Below, piece after piece: positions 9,936-17,899 of a stretch of DNA of 64,000 nt; the stretch's first letter is position 1; each line of letters starts with the position of its first letter. The notes under the pieces were generated by a model, which ran no database searches, was not told the DNA's origin, and worked only from the letters and a program-made list of their open reading frames with translations. Source of the stretch: Planctomycetota bacterium (GTDB lineage Bacteria; Planctomycetota; UBA8742; UBA2392); NCBI GenBank assembly GCA_003576915.1, contig QEVF01000001.1, positions 170,058 to 234,057 of the forward strand. Reading direction: 5' to 3'. Made by a program: the position numbers and the translations under genes.

Positions 9936-10549
9936 CAGAATTTCTCCGGCTCGGCGTCTTCTGTCTTGCGGCGGGCAATGTAGGCAGCACCCACAAGCGC
10001 CACAAGCAGGACCACGGACGCCACCTCAAAGGGCAGCAGATAACTGGTCAAAAGGGCGTCACCCAGGGGCACGACGCTGGCCGTGCCTTCGGACGCTTGC
10101 TCAGAGGCTTTGCCCACGAACCAGCCGTTTGTGATCTTGGGGTCCACGGCCTGGCCCGCGGCATCTTTGGCCCGTGAAAGGCCGGGCAGGCGCCCGATCA
10201 TGATCATGTACAGGGGGCCCAGCACCATGCCCATCGCAAGGCAGCCGGCCAGGGTGCGATCGACCTGCTTCTTGCTGCTAAGCAGGGGCTGGCGGTTGGT
10301 CAGCATCACGCCGAACATCAGAAGCACCGTCGTGCCGCCGACATAGACCATGATCTGCACCACCCCCAGAAACTGGGCATCAAGGAAAAAGTAGATGCCT
10401 GCCACTCCGCACAGGCAAATGAACAAAGAGACCGCCGCTCGGGCCACTTCCTTGGAAAGCATGACCCACACAGCGGATATCAAGGTCACCACGAACACGA
10501 CCACAAACGTGCCCAAGTGTACCCAGTCTGTCAGCGCGCCAAGGACCAT
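9935..10549 (-). CDS. nuoJ: NADH-quinone oxidoreductase subunit J
   Basis: A 204-aa membrane subunit of the complex I proton-translocating arm with five predicted TM helices. The motif VVQIMVYVGGTTVLLMFGVML is the hallmark of NuoJ. A polar loop (~125-165) separates the fourth and fifth helices. It begins 3 nt after nuoI and overlaps nuoK by 1 nt, so the three are tightly coupled. Confidence 0.95.
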   Translation of the reverse strand: MVLGALTDWVHLGTFVVVFVVTLISAVWVMLSKEVARAAVSLFICLCGVAGIYFFLDAQFLGVVQIMVYVGGTTVLLMFGVMLTNRQPLLSSKKQVDRTLAGCLAMGMVLGPLYMIMIGRLPGLSRAKDAAGQAVDPKITNGWFVGKASEQASEGTASVVPLGDALLTSYLLPFEVASVVLLVALVGAAYIARRKTEDAEPEKF

Positions 10550-10552
10550 GGG

Positions 10553-11194
10553 TCAGTTGCTCGAAGGGTTGTCCGGTTTGGGGGCAGGGGCCGCGGGCTT
10601 GGCCCCGGGAGCGGGCGCCGCCGCAGGCTTGGGCGCAGCCGCCGCAGCCTTGGCCTTCTCTGCGGCCGCCACTTTCTTGAATTCCGCCTCAATCAGCTTC
10701 GCCTCTTCGTGGGCGGCGAGATACTGCTGGTGAACCTCTGGCGTATAGATGCGGTTGCGCAGCATGTCCTTGACCAGCGTCGTGCGAGAGAAACCCGAGT
10801 AATCCCATTCGCGGCCGTGGTGAATGCAGTCGCTGGGGCAGGGCTCCGTGCATAGCCCGCAGAAGAGACACTTCGAGTAATCAATCGTGAAGCGCGTCAG
10901 CAACTGGTCCTTGCCCAGGCGCACGCCCTCAATGACGATGCATTGCACGGGGCAAACCTTGGCGCACATCAGGCACATGATGCACTTGCTGGGCTCCAGG
11001 TAATGTATGCCGCGATGCCGCTCGCTCACCTCTTCCCGGGCGCGCTCCACCCCTTCATCCGGATACTGGTAGCAGTAGATGCCGCGCTTCTCCGGACCCT
11101 TACCCGTCTGAAACATATGCTTGATGGTCACACCCATGCCAACGGCCGTTGACTTGAGGTGATAAGCGATGTTCTGGAAGTAGCCGCGCGCCAT
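10553..11194 (-). CDS. nuoI: NADH-quinone oxidoreductase subunit I (2x[4Fe-4S] ferredoxin type)
   Basis: A 213-aa peripheral subunit carrying the two [4Fe-4S] clusters that pass electrons towards quinone. Both motifs are complete: CIMCLMCAKVCP and CLFCGLCTEPCP. The ATG at 11194 is chosen because the protein then begins MARGYFQN, typical of NuoI; the frame extends further upstream only inside nuoH. An unusual Ala/Pro/Lys-rich tail of about 35 residues follows the domain, with no counterpart in standard NuoI. Confidence 0.94.
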   Translation of the reverse strand: MARGYFQNIAYHLKSTAVGMGVTIKHMFQTGKGPEKRGIYCYQYPDEGVERAREEVSERHRGIHYLEPSKCIMCLMCAKVCPVQCIVIEGVRLGKDQLLTRFTIDYSKCLFCGLCTEPCPSDCIHHGREWDYSGFSRTTLVKDMLRNRIYTPEVHQQYLAAHEEAKLIEAEFKKVAAAEKAKAAAAAPKPAAAPAPGAKPAAPAPKPDNPSSN

Positions 11195-11223
11195 GTTGGT
11201 CCGTCCTGCCGCCCTGCCGCCCG

Positions 11224-12495
11224 TTACAGCCCAAACCAGTTGCCGAAGAACAACGTCCAGACCGTCTGGAGGACCAGCACCACCAGCGTGAATGGCAAGA
11301 GCACCTTCATGCAGAGATACATGACCTGGTCGAGGCGGATGCGCGGCAGCGTCCAGCGCAGCCACATCATCACGAAAATGAGGAACAGGCCCTTGAACAC
11401 CATCCAACATCCGCCCCACAGGGCATAAACCAGCTTGCCGAAGCTGAAACCGGCCGCGCCGCCGTCGTAGGCCCAATGGAAAATCAGGCCGTCAACGATG
11501 GGAATGGGGCTGGCCCAGCCCCCCAGAAACAGGACCACGCAGACCGCGCTCATCGCGTACATCTCGCCGTACTCCGCGAGGAAGAACAGCGACCAGCGCA
11601 TGCCCGAATACTCCGTCAGGAAGCCGGCAATCAGCTCGGATTCGGCCTCGGGCAGGTCAAAGGGGGCACGCTTCGTATGCGCCAGTATGCCGATGTAGAA
11701 CATCAGGGCCACGGGAATCAGCAGCGGGTATTTGACGATGTTCCAGCTCAGGATGCCCCCGAACTGGGCGACTTCGATGTTCGTGGTCAGCCGCCCAGCC
11801 TGCTCGAAGGCATCGGGCACCCCGACAAAGGTGTAGCCCACCATCTGCATGTCACAGATCTTGACGAGGTTCAGGCTCATGCAGGGCACCGCCACACAGA
11901 GCGCAGCCAGGCCCATGGGTATCTCATAACTGACCATCTGCGCGCCTTCGCGCATGCCACCGTAGAGCGACCACTTGTTGTTGCTGGCCCAGCCGGCAAT
12001 CACAACACCGACGACGGACACCGCGCCGGCCGAAAGCACGTAGAAAAGGCCGTTTTCCATGGCCGCCGGAACGCCGATGGGCGTGGTGTTGTCTCCCCAC
12101 GGGAAGAAGGGCACCACCACGAACATCACAAAAGCGCTGGCAAACACGAACATGGGGGCCAGCACAAACAGCGGGCGATCGGCCGCCGTGGGCGTGACGT
12201 CTTCCTTGGTAAGCAGCTTGATGCCGTCGGCCAAGGTCTGGAGCAGGCCCACGGGTCCGACACGCATGGGTCCCAGACGAGACTGCATGTAGGCCGAAAC
12301 CTTGCGCTCGCCCCAGATGGCCATGAGGCCCAACACCGAGATGAAACCCAGCACCGAGAGCATCCAGATGCTAAGGAACTCCCCATAGTTGATGAAATTC
12401 AACAGGCCCGGGTCCGAAATGGGCCGGTTCAGCGCCTCGGCAATGCGGTCGGCAATGATAAGCAGCGGATACGACATTGCGTCCAAGCCCTGCAT
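11224..12495 (-). CDS. nuoH: NADH-quinone oxidoreductase subunit H
   Basis: A membrane subunit next to the quinone site, about 423 aa, longer than the ~330 aa of many NuoH proteins. Hallmarks are IWGERKVSAYMQSRLGPMRVG, GGMREGAQMVSYEIPMGL and FDLPEAESELIAGFLTEYSG (all near full matches), within about eight TM helices. Two starts are possible, ATG 12495 or ATG 12477; neither has a strong ribosome binding site. The gap to nuoI is 29 nt. The upstream neighbours are not nuo genes, so only H-I-J-K are clustered here. Confidence 0.94.
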   Translation of the reverse strand: MQGLDAMSYPLLIIADRIAEALNRPISDPGLLNFINYGEFLSIWMLSVLGFISVLGLMAIWGERKVSAYMQSRLGPMRVGPVGLLQTLADGIKLLTKEDVTPTAADRPLFVLAPMFVFASAFVMFVVVPFFPWGDNTTPIGVPAAMENGLFYVLSAGAVSVVGVVIAGWASNNKWSLYGGMREGAQMVSYEIPMGLAALCVAVPCMSLNLVKICDMQMVGYTFVGVPDAFEQAGRLTTNIEVAQFGGILSWNIVKYPLLIPVALMFYIGILAHTKRAPFDLPEAESELIAGFLTEYSGMRWSLFFLAEYGEMYAMSAVCVVLFLGGWASPIPIVDGLIFHWAYDGGAAGFSFGKLVYALWGGCWMVFKGLFLIFVMMWLRWTLPRIRLDQVMYLCMKVLLPFTLVVLVLQTVWTLFFGNWFGL

Positions 12496-12583
12496 GGAGT
12501 GTGAGCGCAGACTTTTACCAGCGCGTCGAAAAACGTCTACTGGATAATACCTGTGACGGAAGGCGTAGACCCGGCCCAACGGT

Positions 12584-12943
12584 TCAGCCGAACAGGCGGG
12601 TCGTAACGCTGTCCAGCACTTCCAGGCGCCGCCCCGAAACGGACTTGCGATACTCCGCATGGACCTGGGGACAGGTGAACGGCAGAACGGGGTTGCTCAG
12701 CTTCAGGTCGAAGTACATCTCCCGAAGGAGAAACTCCTGATGCGGGGTCAGTTGATTGGCTTCGCACAGCTTCTTGAAGATGTCTTCGTCGGCCACGGCT
12801 ATGCGCCCGCGCGGCTGCCTCTGCCTCAACCACAGCAGGATGGCCAGCAGCGCCAGCAGCAGAAGGGGTGCCGCCAGCCAGGTTGCCTCCGCCTCCGGAG
12901 CCGCCTCGCGCTTTCCACCAAACATGGTCAAGGACTCTGCCAT
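12584..12943 (-). CDS. Small single-pass membrane protein, function unknown
   Basis: A 119-aa protein with one TM helix (~22-40, WLAAPLLLLALLAILLWL) and a ~70-residue helical cytoplasmic domain containing LCEANQLTPHQEFLLREMYF. It starts 3 nt after the HEAT-repeat gene and precedes nuoH by ~90 nt, so it is probably in the same transcript. The helical part vaguely resembles small helical domains of other membrane-anchored signalling proteins. I do not recognise the family with confidence. Confidence 0.6.
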   Translation of the reverse strand: MAESLTMFGGKREAAPEAEATWLAAPLLLLALLAILLWLRQRQPRGRIAVADEDIFKKLCEANQLTPHQEFLLREMYFDLKLSNPVLPFTCPQVHAEYRKSVSGRRLEVLDSVTTRLFG

Positions 12944-12946
12944 GGC

Positions 12947-14860
12947 TCAAGCCGTCTCCAGGGCCGGGCTTTGGTCACGCTTTTTCGCCAGGCGCGCCAG
13001 CGCGGCATCAATGCGGGTGTTGATACTGTCAAGGGGCTCGATGGCGCGCCTGTCGGCGAGCCATTGCTCAGCGCCCGGCGGGCTGGTTTCGCGGATGGCC
13101 CAGACGCCGCTCATGCGCATGAGTTCGCTCTCATCGTGAAGCATGGCCTTCATGATCTGGGCAGCCTCCTCGACGCCCAGGTTGTATAGCGCCTTGGCGG
13201 CATTGCCGCGGATGCGGTTGTTGGCGTCGCTGAGATAGGGAATCAATGCGCGTGCAAGGCCGCGCTCGCCCAGTGCCTCCACCGCCTCAATGGCATTGGC
13301 GCGCACACGCTTGTCCTCGTCGCCGAGCAGGCGCCCGATGGCGCGAATGGCTGCCTCACTGCGCAGCGTGGCCAGCATATTGACGACGCTGGCGCGCACC
13401 CTGGCGTCCTGGTCATTCATGAGGGCCAGCAAAGTCTCGCCCATGCGGTGGGCGTTGTGCGTGCAGTCCAGCAGGCGCAGGGCCCTCAGGCGCACGGCGG
13501 GCTCCGCGGCATCGATTTCACGGCGCAGTTCCTCGATGACGCCGTCATCCACGTGGCGGAGCACAGCGCCGGCGGCGCGGCGGTCGGCCTCGCTCATGCT
13601 CTCAAAGCGCTCGACATAGCGGGCATAGGCGCGCCTGGCCACGAAGGTGGAGGCGAGATCGCGCACGTCAGTAAAGCGGCTTTCAATGAGGCGAGTGGCC
13701 GCCTGCAGGGCGCCGGGGTGGCCGCGATCGGCCATCTGCTCGAAGGCAAAGCGCACACTGCTTTGACGCTTGGAGGCGACCAGCCTCGAGAGCAGGTCCT
13801 GGACGTCGCCCAGGGGCAGGGCCCGCAGGCGGGCAAAGCAGTCCTCGGCGATACTCTGATCGCGGGACTCGCAAAGCGTGCCGTAGAACTCGGCCTGGCT
13901 GCGGCCGGGCATGTTGAGCCTCGAGAACTCCTGCATCAGGCGGCGCAGGGCCCGCGGCGGGTAGCGGTCCACATGGCCCTGCATCATGGACAGAAACGGC
14001 ACCTGGCCCGCCGCGATGAGCGTCTTGCGCAGGTCCTCGTCACTGACCTGCTCATCCAGCAGATAGCCGAAGTTGACGTTGACCTCCTGGCCGCGCTTGA
14101 GGCCAAAGGCCCTCAGGGCAATGGCGCGGATGTCCACCCTGTGGTCGGAGAGTCGCTCAAACAGGAAGGCCAGAACGCGCACGTCGTGGCGCGCAACCAG
14201 AAAACGCTCCACGGGTCCCGGCTCATCGCGGTTGGCTTCGCGCTCGGCGCGCAAGGCATCGGTCACCAGCGCCCTGCATTCGCCCCCGACACTGAGCGCA
14301 CCCTCCAGAACGAACTCGCGCCGGTGCCTCGAAAAACTCTCTGTGGCCAGTTTGAAGGCCCTGAACAAGTGGCGCGCGTGCTCATGCAGACGCTCGCGCT
14401 TCTTTACGCTGCCCAAATCCGCGTCGCCCGCGGCGTCTTCGCGCTCCGACTGATAGCGGTCAACGACGCGTCGAAAGGCTTCCTCGGCGCGATCGGCATA
14501 CTCGCTGCGGGGGTCCGACAGCAATTCGGCAAGAGTCTCGGAGCACTCGTAACTGACGTTCAACTCCAGCAGCCGCAATACGACACCTCGCGCCTCGTCG
14601 TCACCGTCGCGGGCGACATCCGCCAGTACCGCGCGCAGGGCATGAACGGAGTCCACCATGGCGGACTGGGCCATGAGCGGCAGCTCGTCAAATCGCAGGA
14701 TCAGGGCCCGATGGGCCGGCTCATCGTTGGACGCTATGAGGGCGTTGACCGCGGCGATCTTCAAGGCCTCATGCTCGCTGTCCAGGGCCGCCAGCATGGC
14801 CGGCACCACATGACGGGACTGCACGAGTCGAAGTGCAGAAAAGGTCTCGGCGACGCCCAT
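12947..14860 (-). CDS. HEAT-repeat protein
   Basis: A 637-aa alpha-solenoid protein without signal peptide or TM helices. HEAT-type repeats are clearest at the N-terminus (PAMLAALDSEHEALKIAAVNAL) and C-terminus (ALLALMNDQDARVRASVVNML, LLGDEDKRVRANAIEAVEAL, YLSDANNRIRGNAAKALYNLG), each with the typical D..VR..A pattern. Such proteins serve as scaffolds or assembly factors. It heads the transcript leading into nuoH, so a role in complex I assembly is possible but unproven. ATG at 14860 has GGAG 5 nt upstream, and a good sigma-70-like promoter lies just upstream. Confidence 0.8.
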   Translation of the reverse strand: MGVAETFSALRLVQSRHVVPAMLAALDSEHEALKIAAVNALIASNDEPAHRALILRFDELPLMAQSAMVDSVHALRAVLADVARDGDDEARGVVLRLLELNVSYECSETLAELLSDPRSEYADRAEEAFRRVVDRYQSEREDAAGDADLGSVKKRERLHEHARHLFRAFKLATESFSRHRREFVLEGALSVGGECRALVTDALRAEREANRDEPGPVERFLVARHDVRVLAFLFERLSDHRVDIRAIALRAFGLKRGQEVNVNFGYLLDEQVSDEDLRKTLIAAGQVPFLSMMQGHVDRYPPRALRRLMQEFSRLNMPGRSQAEFYGTLCESRDQSIAEDCFARLRALPLGDVQDLLSRLVASKRQSSVRFAFEQMADRGHPGALQAATRLIESRFTDVRDLASTFVARRAYARYVERFESMSEADRRAAGAVLRHVDDGVIEELRREIDAAEPAVRLRALRLLDCTHNAHRMGETLLALMNDQDARVRASVVNMLATLRSEAAIRAIGRLLGDEDKRVRANAIEAVEALGERGLARALIPYLSDANNRIRGNAAKALYNLGVEEAAQIMKAMLHDESELMRMSGVWAIRETSPPGAEQWLADRRAIEPLDSINTRIDAALARLAKKRDQSPALETA

Positions 14861-14884
14861 GGCAACTCCACATAAAACACCGAA

Positions 14885-14913
14885 ACTATAAAATCTCTAA
14901 ATGCCCCCTGCAA
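14885..14913 (-). promoter_or_regulatory. Sigma-70-like promoter for the HEAT/nuo operon
   Basis: On the minus strand TTGCAG (14913-14908) is separated by 17 nt from TATAGT (14890-14885). The predicted start is near 14878, about 18 nt before the ATG at 14860. The -10 region lies in a 15-nt string, AAACTATAAAATCTC on the plus strand, that recurs exactly at 16636-16650. Confidence 0.65.
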
Positions 14914-14919
14914 GGCAAA

Positions 14920-15972
14920 TCACACCACCAGCATGGCGTCGCCATAACTGAAAAAGCGATAGCGTCGATCAATGGCCTCCAGGTAGGCGCGACGCGTGAA
15001 CTCGACCCCCGCCAACGCCGCCACCAGGAAAATCAGCGTGCTGCGCGGCAGATGGAAGTTCGTCAGCAGTGCATCCACGCAGCGAAAGCGCCACGGAGGA
15101 TAGATGAACAGCCTCGTGCGCCCCGCTCCAGGCACCACCTGGCCGCGCTCGTTGGCCATAGTCTCGAGGGTGCGGCAGGCCGTAGTGCCGACGGCGACCA
15201 CGCGCCCGCCCCGGGTTCTGGCCGCTGCGATGTCGGCGGCAGCCTGGGCGTTGACTTCGTACTCTTCCGCATGCATTTCGTGACCGGCCAGGGTGTCGGC
15301 CTTGAGCGGCCGGAAGGTGCCCGGCCCCACGTGCAGCGTCAGGAAGCTGCGGCGCACCCCTGCGCTCTCCAACGCCCGGAACACGGCGGGCGTGAAGTGC
15401 AGGCCCGCAGTGGGCGCGGCTACGGCGCCGTCACGGGCGGCGAATACGGTCTGGTAGCGCTCGCGATCCTGGGAGGCATGGAGGTTGCCCCGCTTCTCGC
15501 GGCGGATGTAAGGCGGCAGGGGCATAGAGGCGTGGTGTTCGATGAGCGATTCGATGTCTGCGGCGGGCGCGTCAAATCGCACGCGCCAGTGGCCAGGGGC
15601 GCCGAAATCACGCTCCAGAAGTTCAACTTTCCCGATCTCCGGCAGGCGCAGCGACTCGCCGACTTCGAGGCGGCCCTTGGATCCTGTAAGGGCCTCGTAT
15701 TCGGCCGGCGCCAACGGCCGCAGCAGGAACAGTTCAACACTGCCGCCCGTATGGTCGCGGGTGGCAAAGAGTCGACAAGGCCTCACGCGCGTGTTGTTGG
15801 CGACAATCACGTCGCCTGTACGCAGCAAACTGGGCAGCTCGCGGAACATGTGGTGCTCGATCACACCCAGGTCGCGGCGCAGGACCATAAGCCGGCTTTC
15901 GTCGCGCTGCTGCGCCGGCTGCTGCGCGATGAGTTCCGGTGGAATCGTGAAGTTGAAGGTGTCCGAGCGCAT
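14920..15972 (-). CDS. queA: S-adenosylmethionine:tRNA ribosyltransferase-isomerase
   Basis: A 350-aa enzyme of queuosine synthesis that transfers the ribosyl moiety of SAM to 7-aminomethyl-7-deazaguanine in tRNA. Typical blocks are IPPELIAQQPA, VIVANNTRVRPCRLF, APTAGLHFTP, LHVGPGTFRPL and LLTNFHLPRSTLIFLV. The full family length is present. ATG at 15972 fits the canonical N-terminus; the longer open frame upstream has no support. TACAAT lies 9 nt before the ATG, implying a very short leader. No other queuosine genes are nearby. Confidence 0.95.
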   Translation of the reverse strand: MRSDTFNFTIPPELIAQQPAQQRDESRLMVLRRDLGVIEHHMFRELPSLLRTGDVIVANNTRVRPCRLFATRDHTGGSVELFLLRPLAPAEYEALTGSKGRLEVGESLRLPEIGKVELLERDFGAPGHWRVRFDAPAADIESLIEHHASMPLPPYIRREKRGNLHASQDRERYQTVFAARDGAVAAPTAGLHFTPAVFRALESAGVRRSFLTLHVGPGTFRPLKADTLAGHEMHAEEYEVNAQAAADIAAARTRGGRVVAVGTTACRTLETMANERGQVVPGAGRTRLFIYPPWRFRCVDALLTNFHLPRSTLIFLVAALAGVEFTRRAYLEAIDRRYRFFSYGDAMLVV

Positions 15973-15981
15973 GTCGCCCCG

Positions 15982-15987
15982 ATTGTA
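15982..15987 (-). promoter_or_regulatory. -10 element of queA (near-leaderless)
   Basis: TACAAT on the minus strand ends 9 nt before the queA ATG, so the transcript would start about 3 nt before the start codon. No clear -35 is visible. Confidence 0.4.
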
Positions 15988-16074
15988 GCCTGGACCCGAA
16001 CGCCAGTGAGCAATTGAACCGAGGACGCGCCAAGCTACCCTTGCAGCCCGAAAACACCGACTCCTGGAGAAACC

Positions 16075-16545
16075 ATGGCCATCGAACGCACGCTCATCCT
16101 CGCCAAGCCCGACGCCGTTCAGCGCGGGCTCGTGGGCGAGATCATCAAACGCTTTGAAGCTCGCGGACTCAAAATCATCGGCCTCAAGTTGATGCAGATC
16201 ACGAAGGAACTCGCCGCTAGGCACTACGCCGCCCACACGCAGAAGCCCTTCTACCCCGGCCTCGTCAGCTTCATGACGTCCGGGCCCGTGGCCGCCATGG
16301 TCCTCGAGGGCCCCAAGGCGATCGACGCCTGCCGGAAGGTCATGGGCAAGACCTTCTGCACCGACGCCGAGCCCGGCACCATCCGCGGCGACCTGGGCGT
16401 AAGCCGCGGCATGAACCTCGTGCACGGCAGCGACGGCCCCGAGGCCGCCAAGAAGGAAATCGAGCTGTTCTTCAAGCCCGAGGAACTGCTGGAGTACAAG
16501 CGCGCCGGTGACGCCTGGGTGCTCAACGACGAAGACCGGGCCTGA
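16075..16545 (+). CDS. ndk: Nucleoside diphosphate kinase
   Basis: A 156-aa enzyme that balances NTP/dNTP pools by phosphate transfer. ERTLILAKPDAVQRGLVGEII is the N-terminal hallmark, and NLVHGSDG contains the phospho-acceptor His117. It is slightly longer than the ~140-aa family norm because of a short C-terminal extension. The ATG has GGAGA about 6 nt upstream. It is divergent from queA, and a strong terminator follows. Confidence 0.97.
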   Translation: MAIERTLILAKPDAVQRGLVGEIIKRFEARGLKIIGLKLMQITKELAARHYAAHTQKPFYPGLVSFMTSGPVAAMVLEGPKAIDACRKVMGKTFCTDAEPGTIRGDLGVSRGMNLVHGSDGPEAAKKEIELFFKPEELLEYKRAGDAWVLNDEDRA

Positions 16546-16562
16546 CGCAGCAATCATGCACC

Positions 16563-16598
16563 AGCGCGGACGGCGAATCCCGTCCGCGCTTTCATTTT
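16563..16598 (+). terminator. Rho-independent terminator of ndk
   Basis: AGCGCGGACGG (16563-16573) pairs perfectly with CCGTCCGCGCT (16580-16590), an 11-bp stem with a 6-nt loop, followed by TTCATTTT. Confidence 0.85.
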
Positions 16599-16617
16599 AA
16601 ATGGCCCGCGAGGAGGC

Positions 16618-16645
16618 TTGACACCAATTCTCCATAAACTATAAA
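16618..16645 (+). promoter_or_regulatory. Sigma-70-like promoter for the HDOD/kinase operon
   Basis: TTGACA at 16618-16623, a 16-nt spacer, then TATAAA at 16640-16645. The predicted start is near 16652, 25 nt before the GTG at 16677. The -10 lies in the same 15-nt string found at the HEAT promoter. Confidence 0.75.
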
Positions 16646-16676
16646 ATCTCGATAACTGCCCGCGCAGAGGTGCGCC

Positions 16677-17018
16677 GTGAAGTCCATCCCGCTCAAAGAC
16701 GCCCGACCCGGCATGGTGCTGAACCGCCAGATCGAAGATTCCCTTGGCCGCACCCTGGTGGCCGCAGGCGAGAAGCTGAGCCCGGAGCTGATTCGCGTGT
16801 TGATGAGGCGAGGCTACGCCGAAGTGGAGATCCGCGATGATGCGGCCCTGGTCCGGGGCGCCATCCATGGTGCGGCCGAGGACGCGTCGGCCGGTACCGA
16901 TCAACTGAGAGCCGAACTTGATGCGCGCTTTGGCCCCCCGAGCGCTGACGAGTACCGGCAGATGCTCTGTCGCGCCGCCTGGCGCGTGCTCAGTGAACGA
17001 ATGCAGGCGGCCCCTTGA
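16677..17018 (+). CDS. Small protein resembling the N-terminal domain of HD-GYP phosphodiesterases
   Basis: A 113-aa protein whose first ~60 residues (DARPGMVLNRQIEDSLGRTL, LIRVLMRRGYAEVEI) match the beta-rich segment usually found before HD-GYP domains. Here it stands alone, with no HD-GYP catalytic part. GTG at 16677 has GAGGTG 4 nt upstream. The next gene, an HDOD protein, starts 10 nt later, so the two HD-superfamily-related parts may work together in signalling. The family match is by motif only. Confidence 0.6.
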   Translation: MKSIPLKDARPGMVLNRQIEDSLGRTLVAAGEKLSPELIRVLMRRGYAEVEIRDDAALVRGAIHGAAEDASAGTDQLRAELDARFGPPSADEYRQMLCRAAWRVLSERMQAAP

Positions 17019-17028
17019 GTGAGGTCTT

Positions 17029-17898
17029 ATGCCGCGCACGGTGGACATGCCCAAGAAGTTGATGGAATTGATCGGCGCAGTCGACGAACTGCCGACGCTA
17101 CCCGACATCGTGCTGCGCATTTCGCGGATGACGGTCAGCCCGCAGACCAACGCCGCGGACATCGGGCGGCTGATCAGCAACGATCCCGCGCTTTCCAGCA
17201 AGGTCCTGCGCCTTGTCAACAGCGCCTACTATGGCTTTCCGCGCAAGATTGCCAGTGTCACCAAGGCCATCGTGCTGTTGGGTTTCAACAAGGTGAAGAA
17301 CATGGCCATCTCGGCCAGCGTGGCGGACCTCTTCTCCGGGGCCGTCACGGAGGGCTTCTCGTTCAAGCAATACTGGCACCACGCCGTGGCGACCGCCATA
17401 GCAGGCGAACTTCTGGCCAAACGGCTGGCGCCTCAGCGCGCCGACGATGCATTCGTGGGCGGGCTGCTGTCGGAAATCGGCAAGGTCATGGTGGTAAGCC
17501 TCGCGCCGGACATCTACGCGCAGGTGCTGCGCGACGCCCGCACATCAGTCCTTGACCTGCGCTCAGCGGAGGTCCGCGTGCTTGGCTCGGACTTCTGCAG
17601 CAACGGCGCCACGCTGGCCGAAACCTGGCAGTTCCCCGACCCTCTCGTTCGCGTGATTCGCCACTTTCGCGACCCCGATCAATGCCGCGAAGACCGCACG
17701 CTGCTTGATCTGGTCCATGTCGCCACGGCCCTGGTCTGGGCCCTGGGCCACCCCGGCGCGGCCGAGACCCTTGTGCCGACGCTGCGCGGCTCGGCCTTCC
17801 GCAACCTCAAGGTGAACGAGCCCCTGCTGACAGAAGTCGGGGTGGAGTTCACGCGCCAGTGGGCGCTGGCCGGCGCACTCCTGGAAATGGCCCAATAA
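17029..17898 (+). CDS. HDOD domain signalling protein
   Basis: A 289-aa protein made almost entirely of an HDOD domain (~20-220): LPTLPDIVLRISRMTV, LSSKVLRLVNSAYYGFPRKI and VTKAIVLLGFNKVKNMA are characteristic. HDOD proteins are non-catalytic relatives of HD phosphohydrolases and often act in motility or stress signalling. ATG has GAGGT 5 nt upstream. It sits between the HD-GYP-N-like protein and a histidine kinase whose ATG follows its stop by one base, so all three probably form one signalling operon. Confidence 0.88.
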   Translation: MPRTVDMPKKLMELIGAVDELPTLPDIVLRISRMTVSPQTNAADIGRLISNDPALSSKVLRLVNSAYYGFPRKIASVTKAIVLLGFNKVKNMAISASVADLFSGAVTEGFSFKQYWHHAVATAIAGELLAKRLAPQRADDAFVGGLLSEIGKVMVVSLAPDIYAQVLRDARTSVLDLRSAEVRVLGSDFCSNGATLAETWQFPDPLVRVIRHFRDPDQCREDRTLLDLVHVATALVWALGHPGAAETLVPTLRGSAFRNLKVNEPLLTEVGVEFTRQWALAGALLEMAQ

Positions 17899-17899
17899 C

